From NCBI GenBank assembly GCA_025677825.1, contig JAIXMO010000028.1:62001-126000 (forward strand): 64,000 nt of DNA. The letters run 5' to 3'. This stretch comes from Helicostylum pulchrum. Lineage: Eukaryota > Mucoromycota > Mucoromycetes > Mucorales > Mucoraceae. Numbering within the stretch: the first letter of the stretch is position 1; each line of letters opens with the position of its first letter. The position numbers and the translations under genes were made by a program. The notes under the pieces are model-generated. The model ran no database searches and had not been told where the DNA came from. It was given only the letters and a program-made list of their open reading frames with translations. This document shows positions 24,138 to 36,996 of the stretch, one piece after another.

Positions 24138-25001
24138 GATGACTTAAATCTCTCTAAACAACAACTTTTGTTCTTTTTTCTAATGTTTAAAAAAAAAGAG
24201 GAAAAAGGAAAAATATTTAAAAAACTAAAAAAAAAAGGGCAAGAAAAAAAAGGGCAAAAAAAAAAAGTAGGTGTGTATGTAGGATACCGAAAAAAAAATT
24301 TGCCCTGAATGTTATTTATTTGGTGTTTGTGCGTATGTGTGTGTGTATGTTCGTTAATACAGTAAAAAAAAAAGTGCTCACATATAAAAAAAAAGGCATA
24401 CGTCTATTTTTTTTGCAATTCCATCTCATCTTGTATTCACTAACAACAACAATAAAAACATATACGCGTTTTATGCGTACAAAAAGTATCGAATTTATTC
24501 AGTTGGAATATAAATGTTTTATAAGCGTATAATTATACTCAAATGTGCATAATTGACACATTTATAAATAAGAAGAAGGAAGAAGAAAAAAAGAGAGTTA
24601 CATTCAAAAAAAAAGAGATACTAATTTAAAAAAGAAAAAAAAGATATAAATAAAAAGGGTATCACACAAAAATTTAAAAAAGTATAATGATGTTGTGCTC
24701 TTTATCAAATTGAAGATTTAGGTAATCTCATGTTGTAAACTAAAAAGGGTGTGTGCGCACTCTTTAACGGTACGAATATATTGACGATCTTAAATAAATT
24801 CCTGTGCATCTATAACGAAATCATTTGGCTTTCAAAATAACCTAGTGTTACCAATCCCCCCCGGGAAGAACTATTTTACAGTCTCCCCCCCAAATTTGAG
24901 TTTCTTTTTATATATAAAGGTCAATTTTTACTCGATTTCTTTTTTTTTTTTTGATTTTCTTGATTATTCCTCTTTACCTTTCCTTAATATATATATAAAA
25001 A
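24138..25001. other. Divergent intergenic region, SEC2-like / GPI protein
   Basis: Promoter space for two divergent genes. It is rich in A runs and has a TATATATATAAAAA stretch directly before the GPI-protein start (about 24986-25001). No RNA gene or shared repeat was seen. Confidence 0.5.
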
Positions 25002-25625
25002 ATGAAGTCTATCATCGCTGCCATTGCTGCCGTCGCCCTCACCGTTGTTTCTGCTGTAAAGATCACCTCTAGCAGACCTTCCATGAACCAAGTTCTTGTT
25101 GCTGGTGCCAACACCCAAATTGTCTGGAAGCCCGTTGAAGGTGTTATCACCACCATTGACCTTCGTCAAGGTGACGAAAATGCTTTGACCTTCTTGCAAA
25201 CTATTGCTACCAATGTTCCTGCCAACACTGGTACCTACAGCTGGGATGTCCCCGCCACTCTCCCCGCTGGTGCCGATTGTAAGTTAAACCTCTTCACTCT
25301 TTTTTTTAGACGCCCCCGATGTTGATATTAATTAATTATTTTAGATGCTCTTTCTTTCGGTTTGAGTCCCGAAGATACCTACTCTCCCTTCTTCGCCATC
25401 TCTGCTGGTAACGGTTCTGCTCCTCCCCCTGCTGCTTCCAACTCTTCTCCCGCTGCCGGTACCTCTGCTGCCCCTAAACCTACTGGTTCTGCTCCCACCT
25501 CTTCCGGTGCCACCAAGACTGGTGCTGCTCCCACTACCTCTCCTTCTGATTCTGCCGCCAGCAAGAACTCTGTTGCCATTGGTGCTCTCGCTGTTGCCGG
25601 TGCCGTCGCCGCTGCTTTGATCTAA
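25002..25625 (+). CDS. Secreted Ser/Thr/Ala-rich GPI-anchored wall protein (Kre9/Knh1-like)
   Basis: Exons 25002-25278 and 25345-25625 give 185 residues. A signal peptide (MKSIIAAIAAVALTVVSA) is followed by a roughly 95-residue beta-rich domain. It has VAGANTQIVWKPVEGV, DLRQGDENALTFLQTIATNV and GTYSWDVPATLPAGADYALS, matching the Kre9/Knh1-type N-terminal family of fungal wall proteins. Residues about 115-160 are a Ser/Thr/Pro/Ala linker suited to O-mannosylation. The C-terminus, SKNSVAIGALAVAGAVAAALI, is a small-residue then hydrophobic GPI-attachment signal. The likely site is plasma membrane or cell wall. Codon choice is strongly C/T-ending, suggesting high expression. Exact function is not established by sequence. 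Confidence 0.85.
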
Positions 25626-28388
25626 ATCTAAAATACCATCTAGTAATAATTATATAATCTTAATCGAAAAAAAAAAACCTTTTTTTTTTTTTATTAAGCG
25701 TTTTCCCCCTTTTTTCAATTGTATTTTTTAATACAATTTTTTTATTAATATAATAATATGGTTTTTCTTTTATTTTTTAAAAAAAAGCATATTAAATCAC
25801 TTTGTACTCATATAATTTCAATTCATTTTAATCTTCTTCAATTGTTTATCTATTGTGTTTTATTATTTATTTCCCAGAAATGGAGAAAAAATAACTGCTA
25901 TTTTTAAATTCGAAAAAAAAAAACTTTTTTTTGCACGTTTTCTTTTTTTAAAAAAAGAAGTTAAATTTTTTTTTAAAGAAAGAAAAGCACTTGGGAATAC
26001 GTTTTGTGCAAGGGATACTGTATTCAATTGAATTCATTTTAAAAATAAAATAGTTAAAGCAATAATTTAAAATAATGTCCACAATCTTCATTATGTATTA
26101 CCTTTTAAAAAAAAAAACTCCCATCATGATCGTATTTTGAACACCAAACGGCACTCTAATTTGTTATTTATATAAAAACGTCTGTTTACTTATTGGTTCT
26201 CTCCCCTCCCTCCTATTCATCATATCTCATCATGATGAAACCCGTTTTTTTTTATTGTTTATAAAACATTAAAGTGTTATGTAATGTCTTGCTCATCGCA
26301 CACATGTTTAAAGTTAGAAATACGCATTTGACTGACCGGCGGTAATTGAAACTGTTTTACGATCGCACAGAATTTCTGAATTAGTAAATTTTGTTATAAA
26401 ATACATAAATTGTTTGTACCATTCACGAAAAAGAAATGTAAGAAACCACACACTTAAAAAGGAAGAGAGAGAGAGAAAGAGAGAGAGAGAGGGATCTTGA
26501 TACTCGGTCCAAATCTACTTTGTTATTACGGGTAATTTTATTTAATAATTTGTGCTGTTACTTTCCCCCCCCCCCCCCCCCACCCAAAAAAAAAAAACTG
26601 AGCTTATTGTTATTCCAATCTATACCTCTTCACTTAAATAACTTTAAATTAGCTTGAGAAAAAAAAAAATCTGTATTCAGTTAAGAAAGAACTAAAATTA
26701 AACTTTTTTTTTTCTCAAAGCGAAAAAGAAAAAGACCTATAAATATGCTAACATAAAGTTTTATTGTTCTCTCTTTATCCGTGCGTTTAGTTCATGCTAT
26801 TTCACATTACATAAACCTAGCTATTTATATATATATAATATTTCATGTGATATGATGTTTCTCTCTTTTTTCTTTATATAATAGTACATTCGGCATCAAA
26901 TAGCCGCGGATACCGGAAAAAGATATAGTATCGCAAGTATTAAAACATATGCGGATAATATGTAGGACCTTTAAACAAATAGTTCTTCTTTCTTCTTGAC
27001 GCGATTACTATAATTTTTGTAAAGAGCGAAAAAACTGTTCTAAACCAGATTTAGTTGTATTCACGAGTCAAATATGATTTACTTTTTTTTTTTACGTCAG
27101 GAAAAAAGGGAGGGACAGGGTCAATTGAAAAATATTACATGTAATTGTTTCACTGTTTCTTAAAACAAGTAATATTAATGTTGTGTAATCTCGACTATTT
27201 CTTTTGAATATTTTTATATATCTTTTTTTTTTTTTTTTTTTTTTTGTAGAGCGGGGGAAAAAAAAGCATTATTTATTTATACCCAATCGAACCTTCAGAG
27301 CTACCTAATCATGGAAATAATGGAAGAGAATGGTTTGTACGATTCGCTGTCATTAAAGGACACTCAAAAATGACAGCTCTTTTTATTTTTTTAACCGAAA
27401 TATACACTAGCGCCTCCACTTTTATACATTACCCTCGTTTTTTCTATTCTTTAGCCTTAACATGTATCTTTTTGGAAATAAATTTCTTTTTTTGCACTCT
27501 TTCTTTAAAAAGGGACCGCATTGTTATTAAGACACGCTTATCAGATTAGAGAAAAAAAAGATCGCCCATAGGGTCTGACAGGAAGCTTATCGAGAAGCTG
27601 AGCCCCCTCGCTGCCTTCATATTCAGTTACATTACTCTTCTATAGTGACACAACTCAATTCGCTATATCGAGCAATCGCACTAACTAGATATTATGACCA
27701 TTTTTTTTTCTTACAGCAAAAATAAAATAAAATAAAATACAGAGTCCTTCAAGAAAGCAAGAAATGCCGTCTCTTCTCTTTTAGCGTTTGTTCAGTATTT
27801 AGCATTCAATACATAGAAGGCACTTTAACGCACATAGTTATTTAAATACTTGTATCGAGCCTTCATTGTCTAATTTTGGTCACCTATAAAAAAAAAAAGC
27901 CGTTTTTTATGTTTCTAGTATACCAGAATATTGCTGAAAATGACAGCAAGCCCTGACTATTATTCATGAGTAAAATATCCTGAACCTACAGAATTAGTTC
28001 ATCCATACAGAAAGGCAACTTTTTTCTATGTTAACTTTTTTCTAGGTTAAGAAAAAAAAATGTATGAAGAGCATGGACCCTAAAACTCAATGTACTGATA
28101 GATATATCTTTCCGTGTCTTGCTAATTTCAGTTGTCATTTCTTATTTCCCCTTTTCTCCCTTTCTCTATTTCTCTCTTAGCCTTTTAACTAAGGCCGGGC
28201 AAAAGAACTGCACATACTACACTATGCTAATACTAATTCAGGACATGAGCTTTAACACACTTGATCTCTCCCCTCTCTCTTGACATACTCGTAAATACAC
28301 AGACTTTATATATACTATTCCATTTATTCATTCCCCCTTTATTATTTAAGCAAGAAAAAAAAAGTTGTGATTTTTAAATTTGAATAAT
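25626..28388. other. Intergenic, homopolymer-rich
   Basis: No gene recognised in 2.7 kb. Contents are low-complexity tracts: GA-rich at about 26462-26492, poly-C at 26565-26581, a T run of about 25 near 27222-27247 and (AAAAT)n near 27719-27740. A short duplicated motif, ACTTTTTTCTA, occurs near 28018 and 28034. No tRNA, 5S rRNA or snRNA was found by eye. Confidence 0.5.
26565..26581. repeat. Poly-C tract
   Basis: Seventeen consecutive C followed by CACCC and an A run. Such tracts are exceptional in this AT-rich DNA and are prone to sequencing length error. Confidence 0.85.
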
Positions 28389-28938
28389 TTAATTTTCTAC
28401 ACCTTGTATCAGAGTAATATTATCTCCCTTCAACATAAGTCGACCTAAAAAAAATAGGTTTAATATATACACTGTAATTTTGCATGAATTTTCGTATTGG
28501 ATTTTTACCAATTTTAATTCTTGTGTTGTTCTTGGTATCAATTTCTTCACCATCTTCAAGAACCAAGTTCATGAACTCGTCAAAACCCTTTTTTTTTTAT
28601 AATAATAAATGACGCGTCAATAATGTTGAACTCTTTTTTTTTTTTTTCGTTTTAAAAACTTACAATAATTTGTCCTTCGATTCTCATGTCGGTCTTATCA
28701 AATAACCAGATCTGAACTCTGGATTTCTATTATTATATTGAAAAAAAAAGGGGATGATTAAAACAATGAAAAAAAAAAGATCTATTTTTTTTTCTTACGT
28801 TTTGAAGGTATCTGAAAATCAGATTCTAAAAAAAGGGAAGAGTATCAGTTATTAGTATTTCTTACTGCAATAAAATAAAATAAAAGGGTGTATATTTACA
28901 ATGGGTTGAACCATAATCTTTTGAACTTTGGATGACAT
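28389..28938 (-). CDS. SME1: Spliceosomal Sm protein E
   Basis: Five small exons, 28938-28900, 28825-28799, 28726-28664, 28587-28509 and 28444-28389, give 87 residues. MSSKVQKIMVQPINLIFRYL opens as in SmE (human KVQKVMVQPINLIFRYLQ). Sm1 continues through [34 protein letters not shown], and Sm2 is GRLMLKGDNITLIQ. SmE is one of the seven-membered Sm ring on U1, U2, U4 and U5 snRNAs. Introns take up about half of the 550-base gene, which is why no long frame is visible. It lies 146 bases downstream of GID7 on the same strand. Confidence 0.96.
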
Positions 28939-29084
28939 CTTATTCTTTGTTTTATTAAATGTGAGAAGTAAATGACAAAAAAAAAAAAATATTAGCAAAA
29001 AAAAAAAAGAAAACAAAACAAAAAAAGAAAGTCAAAGTATTTCTAAACTCAGTAGTTTTTTTTTCACGTCACGAATATACACTT

Positions 29085-31074
29085 TTAAGGTATGATGGAA
29101 GATTGACTTGCCCAACTATCATATACACAATTAGTTTAACAGTAAAAGAATCGAGATATATAATTCACTTACACTCGAATAGTATGATCATCACTAGCAG
29201 AGACAAATTGCATAGGTTCAACAGGACACCAACTAACGCAATTGACCGTACTATCGTGTCCTTCCAGTGTTTCCAGTAGTGTTTCATTTTCTCGACTCCA
29301 AATATATACACGATTATCTATAAAAAAAAGTGCAAGGTGAATACCTTTTTTTTTTTACATTGCACACACACACACACAAATACAAACCTTCGCTCCCGCT
29401 CAACACAAACGATTCATTATGGCCACCCAATGTAGATCTAATAATATACGCCAACTGTTTCTGCCCACTATACTTGTGCACCAACTCTAACTTTGTCAAA
29501 TCCCATAAATGAAGTTCCTGTACATCCTGTACATTTACCAACGCAAACCTTCCATCTTTAGTTATTGTCAGCGAAGTGATTGTACCTTCCTCTTGCATCT
29601 TTGCAGTTTCAGTTATTGTTACACCGTCAACATCATACATCGTAATACATTTATCGATACTGATAGTTAATAACTTTGTGCCATCTTCGGTGATTTTCAT
29701 GTCTGTGGTTCTTGGTACCTGCCAGTGCGTGACGGGATCAATTTTATCGATATCCCATAGACAAAGTTCGGTATCACAAGCACCCGAGATAAAATGCTGG
29801 CTATCAGGTAGCCAAACACAACTAGTGACTTGATCTTGGTGGTACCTGAAGGTATGTAATAATGCGCCGTTAAATGGATCCCATAAACGTAACGAGAAAT
29901 CCGTGCCACAGATCAATAGTTTGGTATCATCTGGAGACCAAGCACAATATGAACCGCTCACTTCTCCTTTAAACGCTCTTAATTGACAAAATGTCTAATT
30001 TTTTTTTACATGATTAAGTATCTTTTTTTTTCTTGATTTATATCTTTTGCTTACCTTCATATCCCAAACAATGCAAGTCTTATCTTTTGATACAGATGCT
30101 AAATACTGACCATCGTGAGAGTAAGAAACGTGCCATATTTCATCGACATGACCTATTAATATCTTGATAGTTGTTGTAGGAAATAAATCCCTAATAACCT
30201 TTTTAGTCTTTTTTTTCTTTCTTTTTTCTTTATCTAATTTGTGTAAATACTTTACTTGTCACAAATATGATCTGAAAATAAAGATAATTCAAGATCTTGA
30301 CTTGGATTATGGTAAAGACAAGCGCGCTTTTGCCATTCAAGTGCTTGGTCAACTAAAATCATGAGTCTTTGATTTGGTAACATGGCAGAAGGATCGATAT
30401 AAGCTTTTTTTTTTTTTTTTTTTTTTTTTTGCACATGCAGTATTAATACAACAACAACAAAAAAAGATAAATAGTCGATTTTTTTTTTTTTTACCTTGTA
30501 CTTGCTCTAATAACAATTCCCTTGAAGTGCCTTCAATCCCATCCCATTGTGCCTGCTTCTTTACATCTTCCACTGACGAGCAAAGAACCAAACCAGTCAA
30601 TTGATGCAACCTTTCTGTATTCTGACCCAATGGTGTAATTTCAGATCTTAATACGTGTAAAGCCTGCATAGTCTCACCTTGCTCCAATAACTCGAGATAC
30701 TTTTGTTGTCGAATTAAGAATTGAACTTTAGGCAAGTCAGACTCAGGGTTAGATGAAATAAACGGAATCTTTTGTAAAAGTGTTTCTGAAGTTTGCCACT
30801 GGCCTTGCAAGATACAAGTTCGAAACGAACCCGCTATTTCTGACTCTAGTGGTATACCTGACTCTAATTGCAAAGTTTCGGCGGCTTCGCTATTATTGTA
30901 TATATTTAGCATATATACTTCTTTTTTTTTTCTTTCAAAAAAAAAAACTTACTTGTATCCCAAGTCTATCAAGGACTGTAACATTAGTCTGACAAGTTCG
31001 TTGTTTCTGATAGGATTAATGGTTGACGCATTTTTTGTCGCTTGTATCTTATTCGCAGGTACGGTTATTTGCAT
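29085..31074 (-). CDS. GID7: Gid7/WDR26-like WD40 subunit of the GID/CTLH ubiquitin ligase
   Basis: Seven exons: 31074-30953, 30889-30495, 30403-30256, 30190-30055, 29994-29388, 29317-29173 and 29115-29085, giving 527 residues in frame. The order is LisH (NNELVRLMLQSLIDLGYNEA), CTLH (LESGIPLESEIAGSFRTCIL, KFLIRQQKYLELLEQGETMQAL), the MLPNQRLMILVDQALEWQ / CLYHN segment, then WD repeats from ILIGHVDEIWHVSYSHDG to the end. This order is diagnostic of WDR26/Gid7. In yeast Gid7 bridges the GID E3 that degrades gluconeogenic enzymes. The exon 3/4 join is in frame only with the AG before 30190. The intron 30404-30494 ends in an A run of about 27 with no pyrimidine tract, an unusual acceptor context. 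Confidence 0.92.
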
Positions 31075-31081
31075 TTAAATC

Positions 31082-31103
31082 GTGTGTGTGTGTGTGTGTG
31101 TGT
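31082..31103. repeat. (GT)n microsatellite
   Basis: Eleven GT dinucleotides immediately upstream of the GID7 start codon, within its likely 5' UTR or promoter. Confidence 0.85.
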
Positions 31104-31732
31104 ATATAAGGGGAGAAAAAAAGAAGAAAAAAGGGGGTTTAAAAAAATCAAAGCACATGAGTGTGTGTAAGGAGAGGGAGTCACAATGACCGTCTTTTAT
31201 TCCATTGGTACTCTTAGCAAAGTTCAGTTAGATAAGCTACTCGTTTTAAAAATGCTCTACCATTTTTTGCAAGAAAAAATATATTGCTTCGGAGCTTTGG
31301 GCCCCAACGTTTTTACAGGTCCACCTTAAAATAAGCCGCGAAAGGGGATGGAAGCTTGGTGCCAATCATAAGTCTTGTATATCTTGCAATGGCTATCATG
31401 AGCAGTTAATATGAACCTTAACCCCTTTTACCTGTTTGTAATCGCATTTTTAACGTCTTTTCACGTCCCCTTCTTTTTTTTTGGCCTTTTTACTGTATTC
31501 ACTTTACGAAGGTTACACCACGGACTTAAACCTAAGGAGAGGAAGGAAAAAAAAAGATACGGTGATCCACTCAACTTTTTTTTTTTGCCAAGCGGTTACA
31601 AGGTATGCTACCTGGATTACAAGCTTGTGAACTTCAATATCTATTAATGATAATAATGCGACCCTCCTATATCTTGGAAAATATACGGATCTTTCAGTGA
31701 AATAGTCGAGGATGCATATAATCGTTGTATAC

Positions 31733-31804
31733 CTATTTATTATATATAAAGTATGTGTTTCTATTTATTATATATAAAGTATGTGTTTCTATTTATTATA
31801 TATC
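31733..31804. repeat. 28-bp tandem repeat, about 2.5 copies
   Basis: The unit CTATTTATTATATATAAAGT followed by ATGTGTTT occurs twice exactly (31733-31760, 31761-31788), and a third partial copy breaks off near 31803. Noncoding. Confidence 0.9.
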
Positions 31805-33244
31805 TTAACCTATTTAATCGCATGTATAAAAGACTAGCATGTTGATCTTGTCGATCATCTAATCGTTACTCATGCATCAGTTATTACGATGCAATATTGA
31901 TAAGGCTTTGTTAAAATAAATATTAATTTATTCATAAAGGATAAAGACGTATATGTGAATGTATGCTTGATCACGTCATTACCTTAATTGACAAAGTCGT
32001 CATATGGGCGCTTTTGTGGTAAGTAGAGTGAATATAATATTGTTGTTGACATGAAGAAGGTTGTTGACAGGCCTGTAATACGGCATCATTATATACGACG
32101 AACGGTTTTGATTAGATACTGCAGGTACATACAGAGAAAAAGTGTAGCGTAATACATTTCACATACTTTTTGTTCTTTTGAGCAAGAAGTAGTGCTCTTA
32201 TACATGGTGGTGGATTTAGTAAGAACCGCATCCGTTTGTACCGGTATAAAAGAAAACAAACCCGCAGAATAATAAAAGAATATCAGAGATAAGTTTGTTT
32301 AAAAGGAAAAAGAGAGAAAAGAAAGTAGTTTATTCATAGAATAAGTCTTATTAGATTGATGAAACGAGTATGGTCTATTTGCTCATAAGATCTAACTATT
32401 TAATTATTTTTACATACGTCTACAACTTAATTTCGCAGGGCAACCAACTTTGATGGAAGGTCTCACCAGTCTAAAAAAACATGAATGACAAGTAGTATAG
32501 AGTTTCAAGATACACGGACAAAAAATGATTTCCATAACATAGTAGGGTTTCAATAAATTACGATTGGTAGGGTATCATATAATGCGACGTAATTTGCTGT
32601 AATTCATGCAAACCAAGATATTAAAACCTCTACTACAAAAAAAAATCGTCATTGATACGGGATTATCTATAGCGATTATGACTGAAAAAATATCTTATTG
32701 TTGAAGTTCAACATCTCAAATAGTAACATGCCCCTTTAAAAATAGACTGTGCCTGGGGGGACCCTATCTCTTTTTTACCAATAAACGAACTTTTTTTTTT
32801 TCGTGCAGTGCTCTTTCGTACCCAGCCTCCAACTACTTTTTTTTAAAAATTGATATTCCTGTTTATCAAAGAGTTACTTCTGCAGGCAAAATAAAGGAAG
32901 GATATTTTATCTATAGCCTTATATTTGATTTTTATCCGATCTCGGACATTCTTTACATTTTTTTTTTCTGGTTGCAAATAAATAATACAAGAAGAACCCC
33001 TAAAAAATAGTGTTGGTACCAAGAAAACCCCATTGTATACTTTTTGTTGACTGTACTTTTAAATTCAAAAAAAAGAGAGAGTCGGTGACTCAAACAAACC
33101 GTACGGGAAAAGTGTGAAGGGGGGGGCTTGTAAATCCAAAAAAAAAAAAAAAAAAGATATAAATTAAAATCGTAAACTTTACAATCTTTTTTTCTTTTTT
33201 TCTTATACTTTTTTATCAACCCCCCACTTTTTTATATATAAATA

Positions 33245-33789
33245 ATGTCTACTCCTGGTGCAGGTAACGCTACTGCTGGTGCTAAGCTTTTCAAGACTCG
33301 TTGTGCTCAATGTCACACCGTCGAAGAGGTATGGATTTTTTTTATTATTTTTATTTTTATTTTTATTTTTTGCATTCTGGAATTTGCATAGTGATACGAT
33401 TTAAAAAAATAATAGGGTGGACCTCACAAGGTTGGACCTAACCTTCACGGTTTGTACGGTCGTAAGTCTGGTCAAGCTACCGGTTATTCTTATACCGCTG
33501 CCAACAAGGATAAGGGTGTTGTTTGGGATGATCAAACTCTTTTCGATGTAAGTTTTAATACAAACCATATGTTGAAAGAGACAAAATATTTATTCATATT
33601 TTATATATAGTACCTCGAGAACCCCAAGAAGTACATTCCCGGTACCAAGATGGCTTTCGCTGGTTTCAAGAAGCCCAAGGATCGTGCCGATGTTGTTGCT
33701 TACTTGAAGGTAAAAACAACTTGATTTATTACTTACTTGGTTTTTAATATTAACTGATTTTTTTTATTTTTTTTTAGGATGCTTGTTAA
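33245..33789 (+). CDS. CYC1: Cytochrome c
   Basis: Four exons, 33245-33328, 33416-33547, 33611-33709 and 33778-33789, give 108 residues. The heme attachment motif CAQCH follows LFKTR. Then come [52 protein letters not shown] (with the methionine heme ligand) and [14 protein letters not shown]. It is the mobile electron carrier between complexes III and IV in the mitochondrial intermembrane space. The last exon has only four codons, ending Asp-Ala-Cys-stop. The leader is pyrimidine-rich, with a TATATAAATA stretch abutting the start. Confidence 0.98.
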
Positions 33790-34863
33790 ATCATTTTAAC
33801 AACACTTTACTTAATATTTATAAGATGTTTTGTTGCAAAACATCTATTAGAAATTTGATCTCTTTTTTTTTAAAACAGACAAATACATTTTATATATTTT
33901 CAAATAAAAAAAAAGCCCTTTTATTACATTAATCTCTTCTTTTTTTTTCGTTTTTTTGTTTGTTTTAAAAATACAAAACACCTGGTAATTATGACGGGGG
34001 GATCAACTTTTTTTTGTGTTAGCTTTTTTTTAATTGGTCTTATTTTTAGTCTGCTAACTTTTCCCGTAGCAAAAAGTTTTTCTAGAACCATGTTTGCCGA
34101 TAAATCATAATTATGACTCAAAAATAGATAAATACATATGCTAGATATTTCCAAGATATCCGGCCCGACTTTCGATAAGAAAGTGCCCCCGTATGAATGT
34201 TAACTATTTGGCTTTGTGGCGCGTTGTTTATTGTTTGACGGGGCAAAAAAAAAAGAAGTATTTGAGTCCGTACACCCCCGGCTGAGATGAAAAGCACGTT
34301 TTTTATTATGTAGTAACGTAAAAGTTTCTTAAAACCTAGCGAATAGTCGAAAGTAGTATGACAAACTACAAACATTTTAATTTCCTTCATGCGGCCTTCC
34401 CCTTAGTTTTTCGCCACTGCGAAAAAAAATATATTCAATGGCGTAAATAAAGTAGATAACAAGGTATTTTAAAATCGGTAGAATATACCCCTAGATCAAA
34501 TGCTTTTTACTTTGTAAATAGTTTGCTTGATGTCTTGAATATATTTCTCACACAAAAAAAAAGTACCTTTATGTCTGTGCGCTACTTATCCCTATGTACG
34601 TTGGTTTGTGGTTTCCTGGTAATAGTCATATAGTCTCTTTCCAGTGCTGCACATGTACCCCTTTTTTTAACAAGCAGTTGCATAAGCTCACCTGTCTATA
34701 TTATTTATCTTTCTCTTTGATAACCAAAAAAAAAAAAAACCTTGTAAGCATATACTCAGTGACAACAATTAGTTGCAAGCAAGATGATTTCACTTTATTT
34801 ATTTATTTTAAGGAAAAAATAGTTTCGAAAAAAAAAAGATACTCCTATTTTATGCATTGTCAT
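33790..34863. other. Intergenic, convergent 3' flanks
   Basis: Lies between the cytochrome c and R3HCC1-like 3' ends. AT-rich. A short inverted repeat, AAAAGATGTTTTG...AAAACATC, at about 33822-33844 could act at the cytochrome c 3' end. Short frames at 33924-34390 on the minus strand show no family resemblance. Confidence 0.45.
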
Positions 34864-35884
34864 TTAAAAACGAAGTTCCATCTCTTCAGCTATTGTAAAG
34901 GATCATTAGCAAAGTTAAATAGTATATATTTGGGTATTTTACCTTTGATTGAATTTCTGTTTGATGCTCTACCACCGTAAGCATTCAATGATTGTCTCTT
35001 GATATCTACAGACATTGGTCTATTTGTCTTTTGATTTTGGGTTTCCTTGAGGAAATCAGTAGGTCCTTCATAAGGACGAATCTTGGCAAGCGTATAAGTT
35101 ACGTTGTCAATGTAAGCCTTCTTGGCTATTGTTTTTTTTAAAAAAAAGATTAGTTACTTGAATAATGAGAAAAAAAAAGCGGACACTAACCTGTGGAAGG
35201 ATGATCGAAAATAATTAAAGCACGCGTGTCACTCAACCATTTGATTTTATAACCACCACGTACACCTTCATAACATCTAAAAATATCATGTAAATGATGG
35301 GTTTTAAAAGCAGGTGGAAAATCATAGCAATCCAAAACAACTGTAGGTTCATCAACCACTGGTACTTCAACTAAAAAAGAATTAAAACTCATTTTTATAT
35401 TACAAGTTATATTCATTACCAGGTGAATCATGATAGGAGTCCATGATACGACTAGCCCTCTTGCTCTTTCTTTTATCTTCGTCGTTCATACTGTTTCTAT
35501 CGTATTGTTTAAGAATATTTTCCCAGTCTTCTTGAGGGCATTCAGTATTATCATTATCCTATCAAAAAAAAAAAAACTTTAATACACATAAACTCGTTTT
35601 TTATGTTTGTATTTAAACTTTACATAATATTCCAAGTCATCATCACCCATAAAACTGTTACGACTATAACGATTGTTGCTGGAAGAAGGTGGACGACGAT
35701 GGATCATAGAGGACCGTTTGGAAGAAGTACTTGCTTCCATTTGCAACTCAACAGGTGGGTTGTGGATCGAAGAGCGATACTTATTACGCTTTACATCATC
35801 TTCTTCGTTACGACGATGAACAGGAACATAAGCCGACATACTATTACGATTATTCTTCTTTTGTTGAAAAGAGTCAATATCCAT
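34864..35884 (-). CDS. R3HCC1-like protein
   Basis: Five exons, 35884-35624, 35558-35420, 35370-35191, 35125-34943 and 34889-34864, give 262 residues. The first 130 residues are basic and Ser/Arg-rich, with low complexity. The conserved part is DCYDFPPAFKTHHLHDIFRC then GGYKIKWLSDTRALIIFDHP and AKKAYI, matching the RRM-like domain of animal R3HCC1/R3HCC1L proteins (F.IPPALKT.DL...GGFKIKWVDDTHAL). The R3H domain itself is not evident. Function of the family is poorly known, and RNA binding is inferred. The last intron (34890-34942, 53 bases) is preferred over read-through because it has clean splice sites. Reading through instead would end at TAG 34890-34892 with an alternative tail. Confidence 0.7.
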
Positions 35885-36698
35885 TATGTTTATATATTTT
35901 TTATTTTTTTAAGGAGAGTTATTGGGGTATAGAGCAGAGTAAAAAAAAAAAGAAAAAAGAGTCAAAAAATATAATTTACAGTCTTCTCACTGCCACTTGG
36001 ACACTTTCTTAAAAAGTGTGAGTCGGACTTGAGACGCAGTTAAATTTCACACACCTGTGCGCGTATAATTACCTCCCAGAAACAGTGTAATCACTTGATA
36101 GCCACTTATAAAGCAAACTTTCAAAAAAAAACAAGTACCTTTGTGATAAACCAGTTTCAGACTGAATATTTAGAAAATAATACATTGATGCACGTTCTAT
36201 CTACACGCTCAGAAAAAGAAAAAAAAAATTGAGACTCACTCGATTTCACATCGAAAGAAAGTTCGAAATACATTGGAGCAATTAGTAAAGATATGCGTAT
36301 AGAAATGATAAAATAGATTATGATAAATAGCCCCTCCTCCCATCTTTTTCGTTTTTTTTTACAGGTAACTTTTCATTTTCTTTCCCTTTTGTTAAGTAAT
36401 AGTAAGTGTCTTTTATATGTTATGTGTACATCCTTTAAAAGAACTTAATCTTATAGTTCTTTTTCAATTATTAAGTACTCAACTGTTTTTAGCACTTCTG
36501 TTTTCTTTTATGTCAGTACAAACGGATATGGTTTTTCTTGGAACAGCCGCTATATATAAAAGCACTTGTTAGATATGCTCAAACATATTCCATGCGGCTG
36601 TAATTTCGTATAGGCATATACCGTTAACAACATTACGGTATTTAATTTTTTTGTTTATTATAATTACATGCTCACTCACTCGTATATTTTATCTTTAG
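35885..36698. other. Intergenic
   Basis: AT-rich. It contains an inverted pair ACAGCCGC / GCGGCTGT (about 36545 and 36597). The left arm is followed by TATATATAAAAG and vaguely recalls the TIR element's ends, possibly an old element border. No gene seen. Confidence 0.4.
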
Positions 36699-36996
36699 GT
36701 GAAAGGAAACTATTACAAGGTAAGGATTTGATTTTGAATTATTTAAACTACTCAACTCACATAAACTATTATAGCCCGGTAGACACATAACAATAAATAA
36801 GACATCCGAGAGGGATGTCAAGAAAAAAAAAGGTAAGCTGGTAGCAAACGACATTCTTTATCTGTTACAAACTTATTTTATTAGACCAGCCGCGAAGAGG
36901 TTGCCTTTGAGAGAAAATTGGTCAAGTTCTTGACAGACGCTATTCGTAATTTTGATTGTAGCCCGGAGAAGAATGGTGTTACTCCCCATCCAAATA
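36699..36996 (+). pseudogene. Spliced gene fragment cut off by insertion of repeat copy B
   Basis: Three consecutive exon-like pieces join in frame with canonical sites: 36699-36719 (VKGNYYK), 36775-36832 (PGRHITINKTSERDVKKKK) and 36898-36996 (EVAFERKLVKFLTDAIRNF, then DCSPEKNGVTPHPN). The introns are 55 and 65 bases, typical for this DNA. The coding sequence then runs directly into the CAG terminus of repeat copy B at 36997. I found no continuation beyond that copy and no convincing start exon upstream. The protein family is not recognised. It may be a host gene fragment or part of an older transposon gene. Confidence 0.5.

Larger units (their letters stand above)
31075..33244. other. Intergenic between GID7 and cytochrome c
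   Basis: Divergent promoter space of 2.2 kb. It contains a GT microsatellite (31082-31103), a 28-bp tandem repeat (31733-31804) and a TATATATAAATA stretch just before the cytochrome c start. A 46-codon frame at 31186-31326 has no recognisable family and is not called. Confidence 0.5.

Noticed and set aside
34594..34980. 128-codon plus-strand frame downstream of cytochrome c
   Set aside because: It overlaps the antisense of the R3HCC1-like last exons and has low-complexity content with no recognisable domain.
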